Virus record (IMG/VR): IMGVR_UViG_3300032093_000326
Coordinates: 1 to 39,878 of that record
From: a virus
Direction: 5' to 3' (one strand)
Length of the DNA stretch: 39,878 bases
This document shows, piece by piece, positions 22,795 through 28,113 of this stretch. The position numbers and the translations under genes were made by a program. Every line of letters begins with the position of its first letter. The stretch's first letter is position 1. Below the pieces are notes generated by a model, which had not been told where the DNA came from, did no database searches, and saw only the letters and a list, made by a program, of their open reading frames with translations.

Positions 22795-22951
22795 TGGATT
22801 CCTCCTCGTTTTTTAGCAGGTCATTTAGAGTTGGTTCTGGGGCTACCCATATTCTATCTGCAACTAGTAGTTCATCATATACATCTAATAGGTCAAGCAT
22901 AGCAAGGGCAAATGCTTCTTTAATTTTTAATAGTTCTTCACGGCTACGCAT
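22787..22951 (-). CDS. 54-residue helical miniprotein
   Basis: ATG 22951 behind AGGAGA; TGA at 22789-22787 lies inside the start of the next gene. It reads MRSREELLKIKEAFALAMLDLLDVYDELLVADR and ends NDLLKNEEESNA, an amphipathic acidic helical protein. A strong ribosome-binding site and tight overlap support coding. Function unknown. Confidence 0.72.
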   Translation of the reverse strand: MRSREELLKIKEAFALAMLDLLDVYDELLVADRIWVAPEPTLNDLLKNEEESNA

Positions 22952-23105
22952 TGGTTTCTCTCCTAGTTCTGTTGTAGTTGTTTCTAGTTAAGCGTTCAAT
23001 GTGCTGGTCTTGTAGTCTGATTATATAGAAACAATAGCCCAATGTAAATAGGCTTGCGGTTAGGGCTATCATAATACCTATCATTGTTCCTGTGTCTAGA
23101 TACAT
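22944..23105 (-). CDS. 53-residue single-span membrane protein
   Basis: ATG 23105 overlaps the stop of the 28-residue ORF; a longer upstream version lacks a ribosome-binding site. One membrane span (MIGIMIALTASLFTLGYCFYIIRL) is followed by a basic, polar tail (QDQHIERLTRNNYNRTRRETNA), predicted to lie in the cytoplasm by the positive-inside rule. Unknown function; one of two small membrane proteins upstream of the transglycosylase. Confidence 0.7.
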   Translation of the reverse strand: MYLDTGTMIGIMIALTASLFTLGYCFYIIRLQDQHIERLTRNNYNRTRRETNA

Positions 23106-23191
23106 TATTTGTTTTCCTTTGTTGTTTCTTGATGTTCTGCTTCCCACTGTAACCAGGTAGTTAGTTCTTCTGGTGTTAGGTCCCTACTCAT
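23105..23191 (-). CDS. 28-residue leader-like miniprotein
   Basis: ATG 23191 has a good AGGAGATAGC ribosome-binding site, and TAA at 23107-23105 overlaps the next ATG (TAATG). The protein begins MSRDLTPEELTTWLQWEAEH, helical and acidic. It is the first ORF after the minus-strand terminator at 23250-23294, so it may act as a translated leader that couples translation to downstream genes. Confidence 0.65.
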   Translation of the reverse strand: MSRDLTPEELTTWLQWEAEHQETTKENK

Positions 23192-23249
23192 GCTATCTCC
23201 TGTTCGACTCGTAGTTATCCAATGAACCTACTTTGCGGTCCCATTAAAT

Positions 23250-23294
23250 AAAAAAAATTTTGGTGGCAAGGTGAGGCACTAACCCCACCTTGCC
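23250..23294 (-). terminator. Intrinsic terminator/attenuator of the first early genes
   Basis: GGCAAGGTG (23265-23273) pairs perfectly with CACCTTGCC (23286-23294). On the minus strand the stem is followed by a run of T residues (complement of the A-run around 23250-23257). It begins 6 bases after the stop of the gene at 23300. It likely ends or attenuates transcription from the SSB-like gene, so either downstream genes need a further promoter or the phage antiterminates here. Confidence 0.82.
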
Positions 23295-23299
23295 TGTTG

Positions 23300-23788
23300 T
23301 TATACTATCTTGTAGTTAAATGGTATGCCACACCATGAATATGTCGTGATAGACACTTCACAATTTAGGCAGCCCATATACCTATTGATTTGATAATGGC
23401 ATTTGTTACATACCATTGCCCATGATGGAAGAGTTAGATAAGCGGTTAACTCATCTGGCTCAAACATAGGGAAGACATGTTTGCCTAGGAATAACCAACT
23501 AGGAAGACGATTAGTTATATCATATATACCTTCTAGGTATTCGCCATCACGGTTAGTCCATTGGTGGCTGAACCCCTTCTCATCAGGTATATCTATAGAT
23601 AGAGCAGGTTCTGACTCCTGCTCACATCTATTAATCTCTTGAAGGTTTAGTGCTGATTCGCAACTAGAACCTTCTTGTTGTAGATTACATTCTACGCAAT
23701 ACTCCTCACGAGAATCCAACTGAGTGGCTGGATTCTCATGGGAGCATGAGAAAGACTGCGTAGAAGATGACAAAGCAAATGATGTCAT
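23300..23788 (-). CDS. Cys-rich hypothetical protein
   Basis: A 162-residue protein. Cys residues occur at SCSHENPAT, YCVECNLQQ, SCESALN and RCEQESE, and later in VCNKCHYQINRYMGCLNCEVS, where two CxxC pairs form a likely zinc knuckle. The middle (DEKGFSHQWTNRDGEYLEGIYDITNRLPSWLFLG) is mixed. The start ATG 23788 lacks a strong ribosome-binding site. Its 5' DNA contains two overlapping hairpins. It follows the SSB-like gene by 10 bases. Function unknown; metal-bound regulator or nucleic-acid binder possible. Confidence 0.7.
   Translation of the reverse strand: MTSFALSSSTQSFSCSHENPATQLDSREEYCVECNLQQEGSSCESALNLQEINRCEQESEPALSIDIPDEKGFSHQWTNRDGEYLEGIYDITNRLPSWLFLGKHVFPMFEPDELTAYLTLPSWAMVCNKCHYQINRYMGCLNCEVSITTYSWCGIPFNYKIV
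23710..23750. repeat. Two adjoining perfect hairpins inside the Cys-rich gene
   Basis: GAGAATCCA (23710-23718) pairs with TGGATTCTC (23729-23737), 9 bp with a 10-nt loop, and CTCATG (23735-23740) pairs with CATGAG (23745-23750), 6 bp with a 4-nt loop. They share CTC and so compete. They lie within the first ~26 codons of the gene at 23300-23788 on the minus strand, so they could affect translation or be a recognition site embedded in coding DNA. Confidence 0.55.
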
Positions 23789-23798
23789 CTGCTGGTTG

Positions 23799-24101
23799 TT
23801 AAGCCAGAGTGAGTTCTGTGACTACTAGGTTGTCATACCAAGTGCCAGGTTTTTTGCCAGCCTTGGTTTCCATGTAACCACGGATGTTAACCACTGCGTC
23901 TTGAGTATCCACAAGATTTTTGCGGATAAACTCAAGGTGGTCAGGGTTAGCAGTAGTGACGATGCGTGAAGCAACAAAGACGGATTGGTAGGAACCGTCA
24001 GGTTGAGCAACTGCGCGGGTATCAAGGATACCAAGGTTGAAACGGGACTTGTTATCCCAAACCTTGTTAACCTTAACATTCTCAAATGAGAATGAGTTCA
24101 T
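23799..24101 (-). CDS. SSB-like OB-fold protein, first early gene
   Basis: A 100-residue protein, ATG 24101 with AAAGGAGATA upstream. Alternating strands (FSFENVKVNKVWD, RFNLGILDTRAVA, YQSVFVASRIVTTA), a helix (DHLEFIRKNLVDTQD) and VVNIRGYMETKAGKKPGTWYDNLVVTELTLA fit a small OB-fold like single-stranded DNA-binding proteins (an aromatic surface and a basic loop, KAGKKPG). No acidic SSB tail is present. Its codons are richer in G and C than its neighbours, as in highly expressed genes. The SSB call is from fold pattern and gene place. Confidence 0.58.
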   Translation of the reverse strand: MNSFSFENVKVNKVWDNKSRFNLGILDTRAVAQPDGSYQSVFVASRIVTTANPDHLEFIRKNLVDTQDAVVNIRGYMETKAGKKPGTWYDNLVVTELTLA

Positions 24102-24123
24102 GATGTTATCTCCTTTACACTAA

Positions 24124-24162
24124 GGGACTTTTCCCCTAGCAATCAGCGCAGGGGAAAATCCC
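24124..24162 (-). promoter_or_regulatory. Leader hairpin upstream of the SSB-like gene
   Basis: GGGACTTTTCCCCT (24124-24137) pairs with AGGGGAAAATCCC (24150-24162), 13 base pairs with one bulged base and a 12-nt loop. It ends about 22 bases before the minus-strand start at 24101 and leaves the AAAGGAG ribosome-binding site just outside the stem. It may be a stabilising 5' UTR element or an operator. Confidence 0.6.
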
Positions 24163-24219
24163 ATGCGGTAACCAGAATTTTTCTGATTACAAAAACCAGA
24201 CACATCTGCCAGAAGGGAA

Positions 24220-24246
24220 TTGTCAAGCAGCCTTTCCGCTTGACAA
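24220..24246. promoter_or_regulatory. Perfect palindrome containing TTGACA on both strands
   Basis: TTGTCAAGC (24220-24228) and GCTTGACAA (24238-24246) are perfect complements with a 9-base spacer. Each arm carries a consensus -35-like TTGACA on one strand. It is placed between the divergent units, so it could be a two-way operator/promoter element; matching -10 boxes at 17 bp are not convincing. Confidence 0.5.
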
Positions 24247-24368
24247 GGAATGAATGGCTGACACAAAACTAAATTATCTGAGGCGCCAGAAGTAGGGGCA
24301 CTGCGCCGAAGACTGTAGTCCTACCAGCACGCTTCTATTCAGTATAGTAGGTAACGGCAGCAGACTAT

Positions 24369-24388
24369 GGGTCAACTCGTATTGACCC
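24369..24388. promoter_or_regulatory. Perfect 7-bp inverted repeat
   Basis: GGGTCAA (24369-24375) and TTGACCC (24382-24388) are complementary around a 6-base spacer. It reads the same on both strands and contains a TTGACC -35-like sequence in each arm. Its 20-bp length and symmetry suit a dimeric repressor or WhiB/sigma-like site. Confidence 0.45.
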
Positions 24389-24490
24389 CAGGATGTTTAA
24401 TGGAGAGTAGAAGCAGTATATGTATCTCTGTAAAAGATTTTCCCGTACAGTGTTCACAGTCCTTTGCTATACCAGTATGTCCTATTTTGT

Positions 24491-24520
24491 ACTATTTTTG
24501 GGCAGACTATAAAAAATAGT
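24491..24520 (+). promoter_or_regulatory. AT-rich 9-bp inverted repeat
   Basis: ACTATTTTT (24491-24499) and AAAAATAGT (24512-24520) are perfect complements with a 12-base loop. With A/T-rich flanks it could be an easily melted origin element or terminator-like hairpin. The second arm is followed at once by the GGCCAAAA repeat. Confidence 0.5.
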
Positions 24521-24522
24521 TG

Positions 24523-24545
24523 GGCCAAAAACGTCCGTTTTGGCC
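24523..24545 (+). promoter_or_regulatory. Perfect 8-bp inverted repeat GGCCAAAA
   Basis: GGCCAAAA (24523-24530) and TTTTGGCC (24538-24545) are complementary with a 7-base loop (acgtccg). It begins 2 bases after the previous hairpin. Tandem hairpins of this kind are common at replication origins and regulatory regions of phages; role not shown. Confidence 0.5.
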
Positions 24546-24593
24546 ATTTGGACAGGTTAATACTATATAGAGGCTGTTTTATTTTTTACAGTA

Positions 24594-24614
24594 GCAAGTT
24601 CTTCAGGAACTTGC
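24594..24614 (+). promoter_or_regulatory. Perfect 8-bp hairpin upstream of terminase
   Basis: GCAAGTTC (24594-24601) and GAACTTGC (24607-24614) pair around a 5-base loop. No U-run follows in the plus direction. It lies 66 bases ahead of the terminase start, in the probable 5' UTR or promoter region. Confidence 0.5.
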
Positions 24615-24615
24615 G

Positions 24616-24656
24616 TTACAGACTGTATCTACTACCTGTTACTAACAGACTGTAAC
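24616..24656 (+). repeat. Direct/inverted ACAGACTGTA repeats before the terminase gene
   Basis: ACAGACTGTA occurs at 24618-24627 and 24645-24654 as an exact direct repeat 27 bases apart. Each copy is nearly palindromic, so GTTACAGACTGT (24616-24627) also pairs with ACAGACTGTAAC (24645-24656) at 11 of 12 bases. It looks like a two-site operator controlling the late unit, or an element related to packaging start. Confidence 0.55.
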
Positions 24657-24679
24657 AGAATGAAAACGGGACAGGACTA

Positions 24680-26566
24680 ATGACTTTTAACAAGGGTACT
24701 ACTAACCCAAAAACCGTAGCAATGGCAGGAGCAAAGGCTAAAGTTTTAGCCCTCGTGGCCGAAGGCCACTCTGTCCACAAGGCTATGGAGATGTGCGGGA
24801 AGAAGCCCGACACCGTCCGAATCTGGTGCCTACGAGATAAAAAGTTTGCCGCCGATTTAGCCGAGGCTAAGGAGACCGCAAAGGATGCTTCCCTTGCCTC
24901 ACTGGGTATCCCAAAAGAGGAAATAGACTTTCCTAAGTTCTCCGAGATATTTTTACAACAGAGGGTATTCCCTCACCATATGGATTGGATTGACCTACTA
25001 GAGGGTAGGGAGCCTACTTGGCTCCACCCTAGTATGGTTTACGAAAAGGCTGACCCAACACGTCTGCTAATTAACGTGCCACCTGAGCACGCCAAGAGCA
25101 CAGTCATCACCGTAAACTACTCCACATATCGTATCGCCCTCAATCCAAATGTCCGCATCATTGTGGTTTCTAAAACGTTAATCAAAGCACGCGAGTTCGT
25201 GTACGCAATCAAGCAGAGACTCTCCCACCCAAGATGGTTAAAGTTGCAAACAACTTTTGGACCAGAGGGGGGTTGGAAGGAAGACTCAGATACTTGGCGA
25301 GTTGATACCGTTTACCTTGGGGGCGATGCCCGAAATTCAAGCGAGAAAGACCCAACCATCCAAGCACTTGGTATGGGTGGACAGATTTATGGTGCACGTG
25401 CTGACCTCATCATTCTTGATGACTGCATTACTACAGCCAACGCACACGAGTTTGATAAACAAATCAACTGGCTACAAAAAGAAGTTATTACCCGCTTGGG
25501 TAAAAATGGTAAGTTACTAATCGTAGGGACACGAATTGCTCCGCAAGATTTTTACAAAGAACTCAGGGAAGCCAAACACTGGTCTGGTGGTAAAAGCCCT
25601 TTTACTTATATGGGTATGCCTGCTGTATTGGAATATGCGGAAAGCACGAAAGACTGGAAAACGCTCTGGCCTAAGTCGGATACTCCCTGGGATGGGGATT
25701 CTGATGTTCCTGACGAAGAAGGATTCTTCCCGAAATGGGACGGCAAAGCATTAGCAAGAAGACGTAGTGAGGTAACACCATCAACATGGGCGTTGGTGTA
25801 CCAACAAGAAGATGTTTCTGAAGATAATATATTTCCTCCAGCGATTGTCCAAGGTTGTATTAATGGACAACGCAAACGCGGCCCGCTGAAAGCGGGTGCC
25901 GTGGGACATCCCCAGCACATTGAGGGGTATACAATAATAGGGTTTGACCCCGCAATGGGCGGGAATGCCGCGTTTGTGGTGACTACCTATAACAGACGTG
26001 ATAGCAGAATATATGTTCTTGACTGTGTCAATATGGCAGACCCAACACCACAGAAGATTCAAGAAGCCATTGAGCAATTGGTTGATAAATATAAACCACA
26101 AGAACTACGAGTTGAGATTAACGCTCACCAAAAGGCTTACTCATTAGATGATGATTTAAGAAATTGGCTTGCAGCGTATGGGTGTAGATTAGAGTCTCAC
26201 TTTACTGGCAAGAACAAATGGGATTCTAACTTTGGTGTAGCAGGTATGTCTATGCTAATGGGAACTTTAAGAGATGATAAGTTCCAAAAGAATAACGTTA
26301 TTGAGTTTCCTTCTACGGAACACTCAGAGGGTCTGAAGGCACTAGTCCAACAGTTAATAACTTGGAAGCCTAATACCCGTGGTAAGACTGACTGTGTTAT
26401 GGCGTTGTGGTTTACCGTGCTTAGAGCAAGGGAATTTATGCAACAGTCCAGCACTATAAGCAGATATGCCAATAACCGCTGGGCAACCAGAGCGCAGAAG
26501 GATAGAAGATTCTCAGTTAATTTAGACGAAGCCTTTGCAGAGCAATGGCAAGACATATACGGATAA
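24680..26566 (+). CDS. Terminase large subunit with an N-terminal HTH-like extension
   Basis: A 628-residue protein. Residues ~20-60 (AKVLALVAEGHSVHKAMEMCGKKPDTVRIWCLRDKKFAADL) look like a helix-turn-helix as in small terminase proteins. The ATPase follows: VPPEHAKST (134-141) is the Walker A variant, DLIILDD (242-248) Walker B, and VGTR (282-285) the coupling motif. The nuclease part has IIGFDPAMGG, LRVEINAH and KTDCVMALWF. It packages DNA into proheads. No separate small terminase gene is found, so the N-terminal part may carry that role. Codon choice changes within the gene. Confidence 0.92.
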   Translation: MTFNKGTTNPKTVAMAGAKAKVLALVAEGHSVHKAMEMCGKKPDTVRIWCLRDKKFAADLAEAKETAKDASLASLGIPKEEIDFPKFSEIFLQQRVFPHHMDWIDLLEGREPTWLHPSMVYEKADPTRLLINVPPEHAKSTVITVNYSTYRIALNPNVRIIVVSKTLIKAREFVYAIKQRLSHPRWLKLQTTFGPEGGWKEDSDTWRVDTVYLGGDARNSSEKDPTIQALGMGGQIYGARADLIILDDCITTANAHEFDKQINWLQKEVITRLGKNGKLLIVGTRIAPQDFYKELREAKHWSGGKSPFTYMGMPAVLEYAESTKDWKTLWPKSDTPWDGDSDVPDEEGFFPKWDGKALARRRSEVTPSTWALVYQQEDVSEDNIFPPAIVQGCINGQRKRGPLKAGAVGHPQHIEGYTIIGFDPAMGGNAAFVVTTYNRRDSRIYVLDCVNMADPTPQKIQEAIEQLVDKYKPQELRVEINAHQKAYSLDDDLRNWLAAYGCRLESHFTGKNKWDSNFGVAGMSMLMGTLRDDKFQKNNVIEFPSTEHSEGLKALVQQLITWKPNTRGKTDCVMALWFTVLRAREFMQQSSTISRYANNRWATRAQKDRRFSVNLDEAFAEQWQDIYG

Positions 26567-26575
26567 GGACAAGAT

Positions 26576-26890
26576 ATGCCAAACCCAATCAAGGCTGTAA
26601 AGGCTGTTAGCAAACTTACTACTGGTAAAGCAAAGTCTATTAGAAAACGTGAAGTTGCAAAAAATAAAATGTCGCCACAATTGACATCAACAAAAGCCAA
26701 GTTAGCAAAAGCAACATCTAATAAAAAAATTAATAAAGCAGGAGCAAGCGCTGGTAATGATTTTAAAAATATGCGTAAAGATTTTGCTAAAGTTGCAAAA
26801 AAACAAGGTAAAGCAATTAATCCAAAATCTAATTTTCCTTGGTATGCAAATGACCTTCCTAAAGTTCCAGTAAAGAAACGTAGCAAATAA
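26576..26890 (+). CDS. Lys-rich protein, second basic cluster
   Basis: A 104-residue protein starting MPNPIKAVKAVSKLTTGKAKS, with Lys and Ala throughout (KAKLAKATSNKKINKAGAS) and ending PVKKRSK. Its first residues resemble the start of the gene at 27890 (MPNPKKVIKVIK), suggesting these two are related. It sits between terminase and portal. One Trp-containing segment (NFPWYANDLPKVP) may be a fixed domain. Nucleic-acid binding is inferred from charge. Confidence 0.74.
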   Translation: MPNPIKAVKAVSKLTTGKAKSIRKREVAKNKMSPQLTSTKAKLAKATSNKKINKAGASAGNDFKNMRKDFAKVAKKQGKAINPKSNFPWYANDLPKVPVKKRSK

Positions 26891-27102
26891 TGGCTAAGTC
26901 TAAGAAGATGAATCTTGGTCCTACCAAGAAAGTAAAATCAGTAAAAGGTGTTGGAGTAGTTAGTGATTTATTTATTCCTAAGACTCCTGCTGATGCTGCT
27001 TTGTATGCAGTTCCTTATGGTAAGGCTGCCCGTGCAGTAGGTGGTATTGCTAAAAAGGGTGCAAGGTTTGTAGGTAAGACTTACAGAAACATGGGTAGAT
27101 AA
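26890..27102 (+). CDS. Basic miniprotein
   Basis: A 70-residue protein whose ATG and stop overlap both neighbours by one base. It begins MAKSKKMNLGPTKKVKSVKGVG and ends with an Ala/Gly/Lys region (AARAVGGIAKKGARFVGKTYR). Strongly basic, no Cys. A middle patch (DLFIPKTPADAALYAVPYGKA) could be a short conserved binding motif. Role unknown; the composition is like the cluster after capsid. Confidence 0.7.
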   Translation: MAKSKKMNLGPTKKVKSVKGVGVVSDLFIPKTPADAALYAVPYGKAARAVGGIAKKGARFVGKTYRNMGR

Positions 27103-27890
27103 TGGCTGTTTCAAAGATTGCAAAGATTATTGCTAAGAAACGTGCTGCTGATATTGCTAAGAAAAAAGTAGCAAAGATACCTGCAGGTCAAGCCCGTAAA
27201 GTTGCTAGAGAAGAAATGCGTGGAAGTAAAAGTACTGGTAGAAAAATTTCTAAAAGAACTGGTCTTTCTCAATATGAAAAATCAATGGTTCAACAAAAGT
27301 TTCCAGTTGAAAGAAGAGAGCGTGGTCGCTCTATTAAACCAAAAGATGTTATCTTTGGTAGAGTAGTTGCAAAAGAAGAAATGCGTAGAGGACTATCAAA
27401 TCCTCCTACTAGCCGTGGTACATCAAAGCGTGGCCCAGTTCAATTAACTCGTGGTTCTTCAATTGCTAAGCGTTCAGAGGTTGAAGAAGTAGCAGCAAAG
27501 CGTTTAGCAAAGCAAGAAAGAAGACAAAAGTTAGAGGGCATGCTTAAGAAGATGGACCCTGCTGACAGAAAACGTTTTGAAGCAAGAGCGCAAGTTAAAA
27601 GAGCAATGCGTGAAGAGGCTGCTGGTAAAACTAAATACGGTATGGACATAAAGTCTCCTCGTGAAAGAATGGACGAAAAAGTTGTTGAACGTGCCAAAGA
27701 ACTTACCGCTCAAGAAAGAAATGAAATATCTAAAAAACAAGCGTTAGAGTTTGCACAACGTAAAGAATCAGATAGACGTGCCGCAGAAGGTCTTAAGGCA
27801 AGAGATAAAATGATTAGAAATAAAATGAAAAATATGTCACCAGACCAAAAACGTAGATATTTAAATTATCTTAAGGAAAGTGGTTGGTAA
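27102..27890 (+). CDS. Highly basic Lys/Arg-rich helical protein
   Basis: A 262-residue protein, largest of the basic group. Lys, Arg, Glu and Ala dominate (KIIAKKRAADIAKKKVAKI, VKRAMREEAAGKTKYG, LKARDKMIRNKMKNMSPDQKRRYLNYL), predicting long charged helices. A segment FPVERRERGRSIKPKDVIFG may be structured. It lies upstream of portal and could be packed in the head as a nucleoid protein, or be a minor head assembly factor. No family is recognised. Confidence 0.74.
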   Translation: MAVSKIAKIIAKKRAADIAKKKVAKIPAGQARKVAREEMRGSKSTGRKISKRTGLSQYEKSMVQQKFPVERRERGRSIKPKDVIFGRVVAKEEMRRGLSNPPTSRGTSKRGPVQLTRGSSIAKRSEVEEVAAKRLAKQERRQKLEGMLKKMDPADRKRFEARAQVKRAMREEAAGKTKYGMDIKSPRERMDEKVVERAKELTAQERNEISKKQALEFAQRKESDRRAAEGLKARDKMIRNKMKNMSPDQKRRYLNYLKESGW

Positions 27891-28099
27891 TGCCTAATCC
27901 TAAAAAAGTAATTAAAGTTATCAAGACCGCTAAAAAGGCTGCAAAGAAAAAAGAAACACCTAAACAAAAAACTTATAAAATTCGTGGTGCCCTTGCTAAG
28001 AGAGATAGAGAATTAGAGGCAGGTGACGGTGGAGGTAAAGCATCTCCTGAGTTTATTGCTAAGTTAAGAAGACAAACGTTTCCTCATTTATACGAATAA
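27890..28099 (+). CDS. Basic miniprotein related to the protein at 26576
   Basis: A 69-residue protein from ATG 27890 (one-base overlap). MPNPKKVIKVIKTAKKAAKKKETPKQ is nearly all Lys/Ala/Val; the rest (TYKIRGALAKRDRELEAGDGG, RRQTFPHLYE) is less basic. Its N-terminus matches the first residues of the protein at 26576, consistent with duplication in this cluster. The portal starts 15 bases after it. Confidence 0.72.
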   Translation: MPNPKKVIKVIKTAKKAAKKKETPKQKTYKIRGALAKRDRELEAGDGGGKASPEFIAKLRRQTFPHLYE

Positions 28100-28113
28100 G
28101 GGTAGGTAGATAA

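Larger units (their letters stand above)
24102..24679. other. Divergent intergenic control region, probable early/late promoter and origin region
   Basis: 578 bp without a credible gene between the outward-facing SSB-like and terminase genes. It holds at least seven inverted repeats (listed separately) plus GGCGC/GCGCC (24282-24307) and GTAGG/CCTAC (24292-24324). AT-rich tracts around 24480-24600 could melt. A TTGGCC...TATATA pair (24540-24545 and 24564-24569) is a weak plus-strand promoter candidate, and no clear sigma-70 pair is seen for the minus unit. The repeat density suggests operators, an origin or packaging site. Confidence 0.6.

Noticed and set aside
24240-24275. Sigma-70 promoter from the TTGACA in the 24220-24246 palindrome
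   Set aside because: The nearest TAAATT-like box is 24 bp away, too far for a standard promoter.
26197-26886. 229-codon minus-strand open frame over terminase end and basic gene
   Set aside because: It runs across two well-supported plus genes; its hydrophobic look follows from complementing Lys-rich codons.
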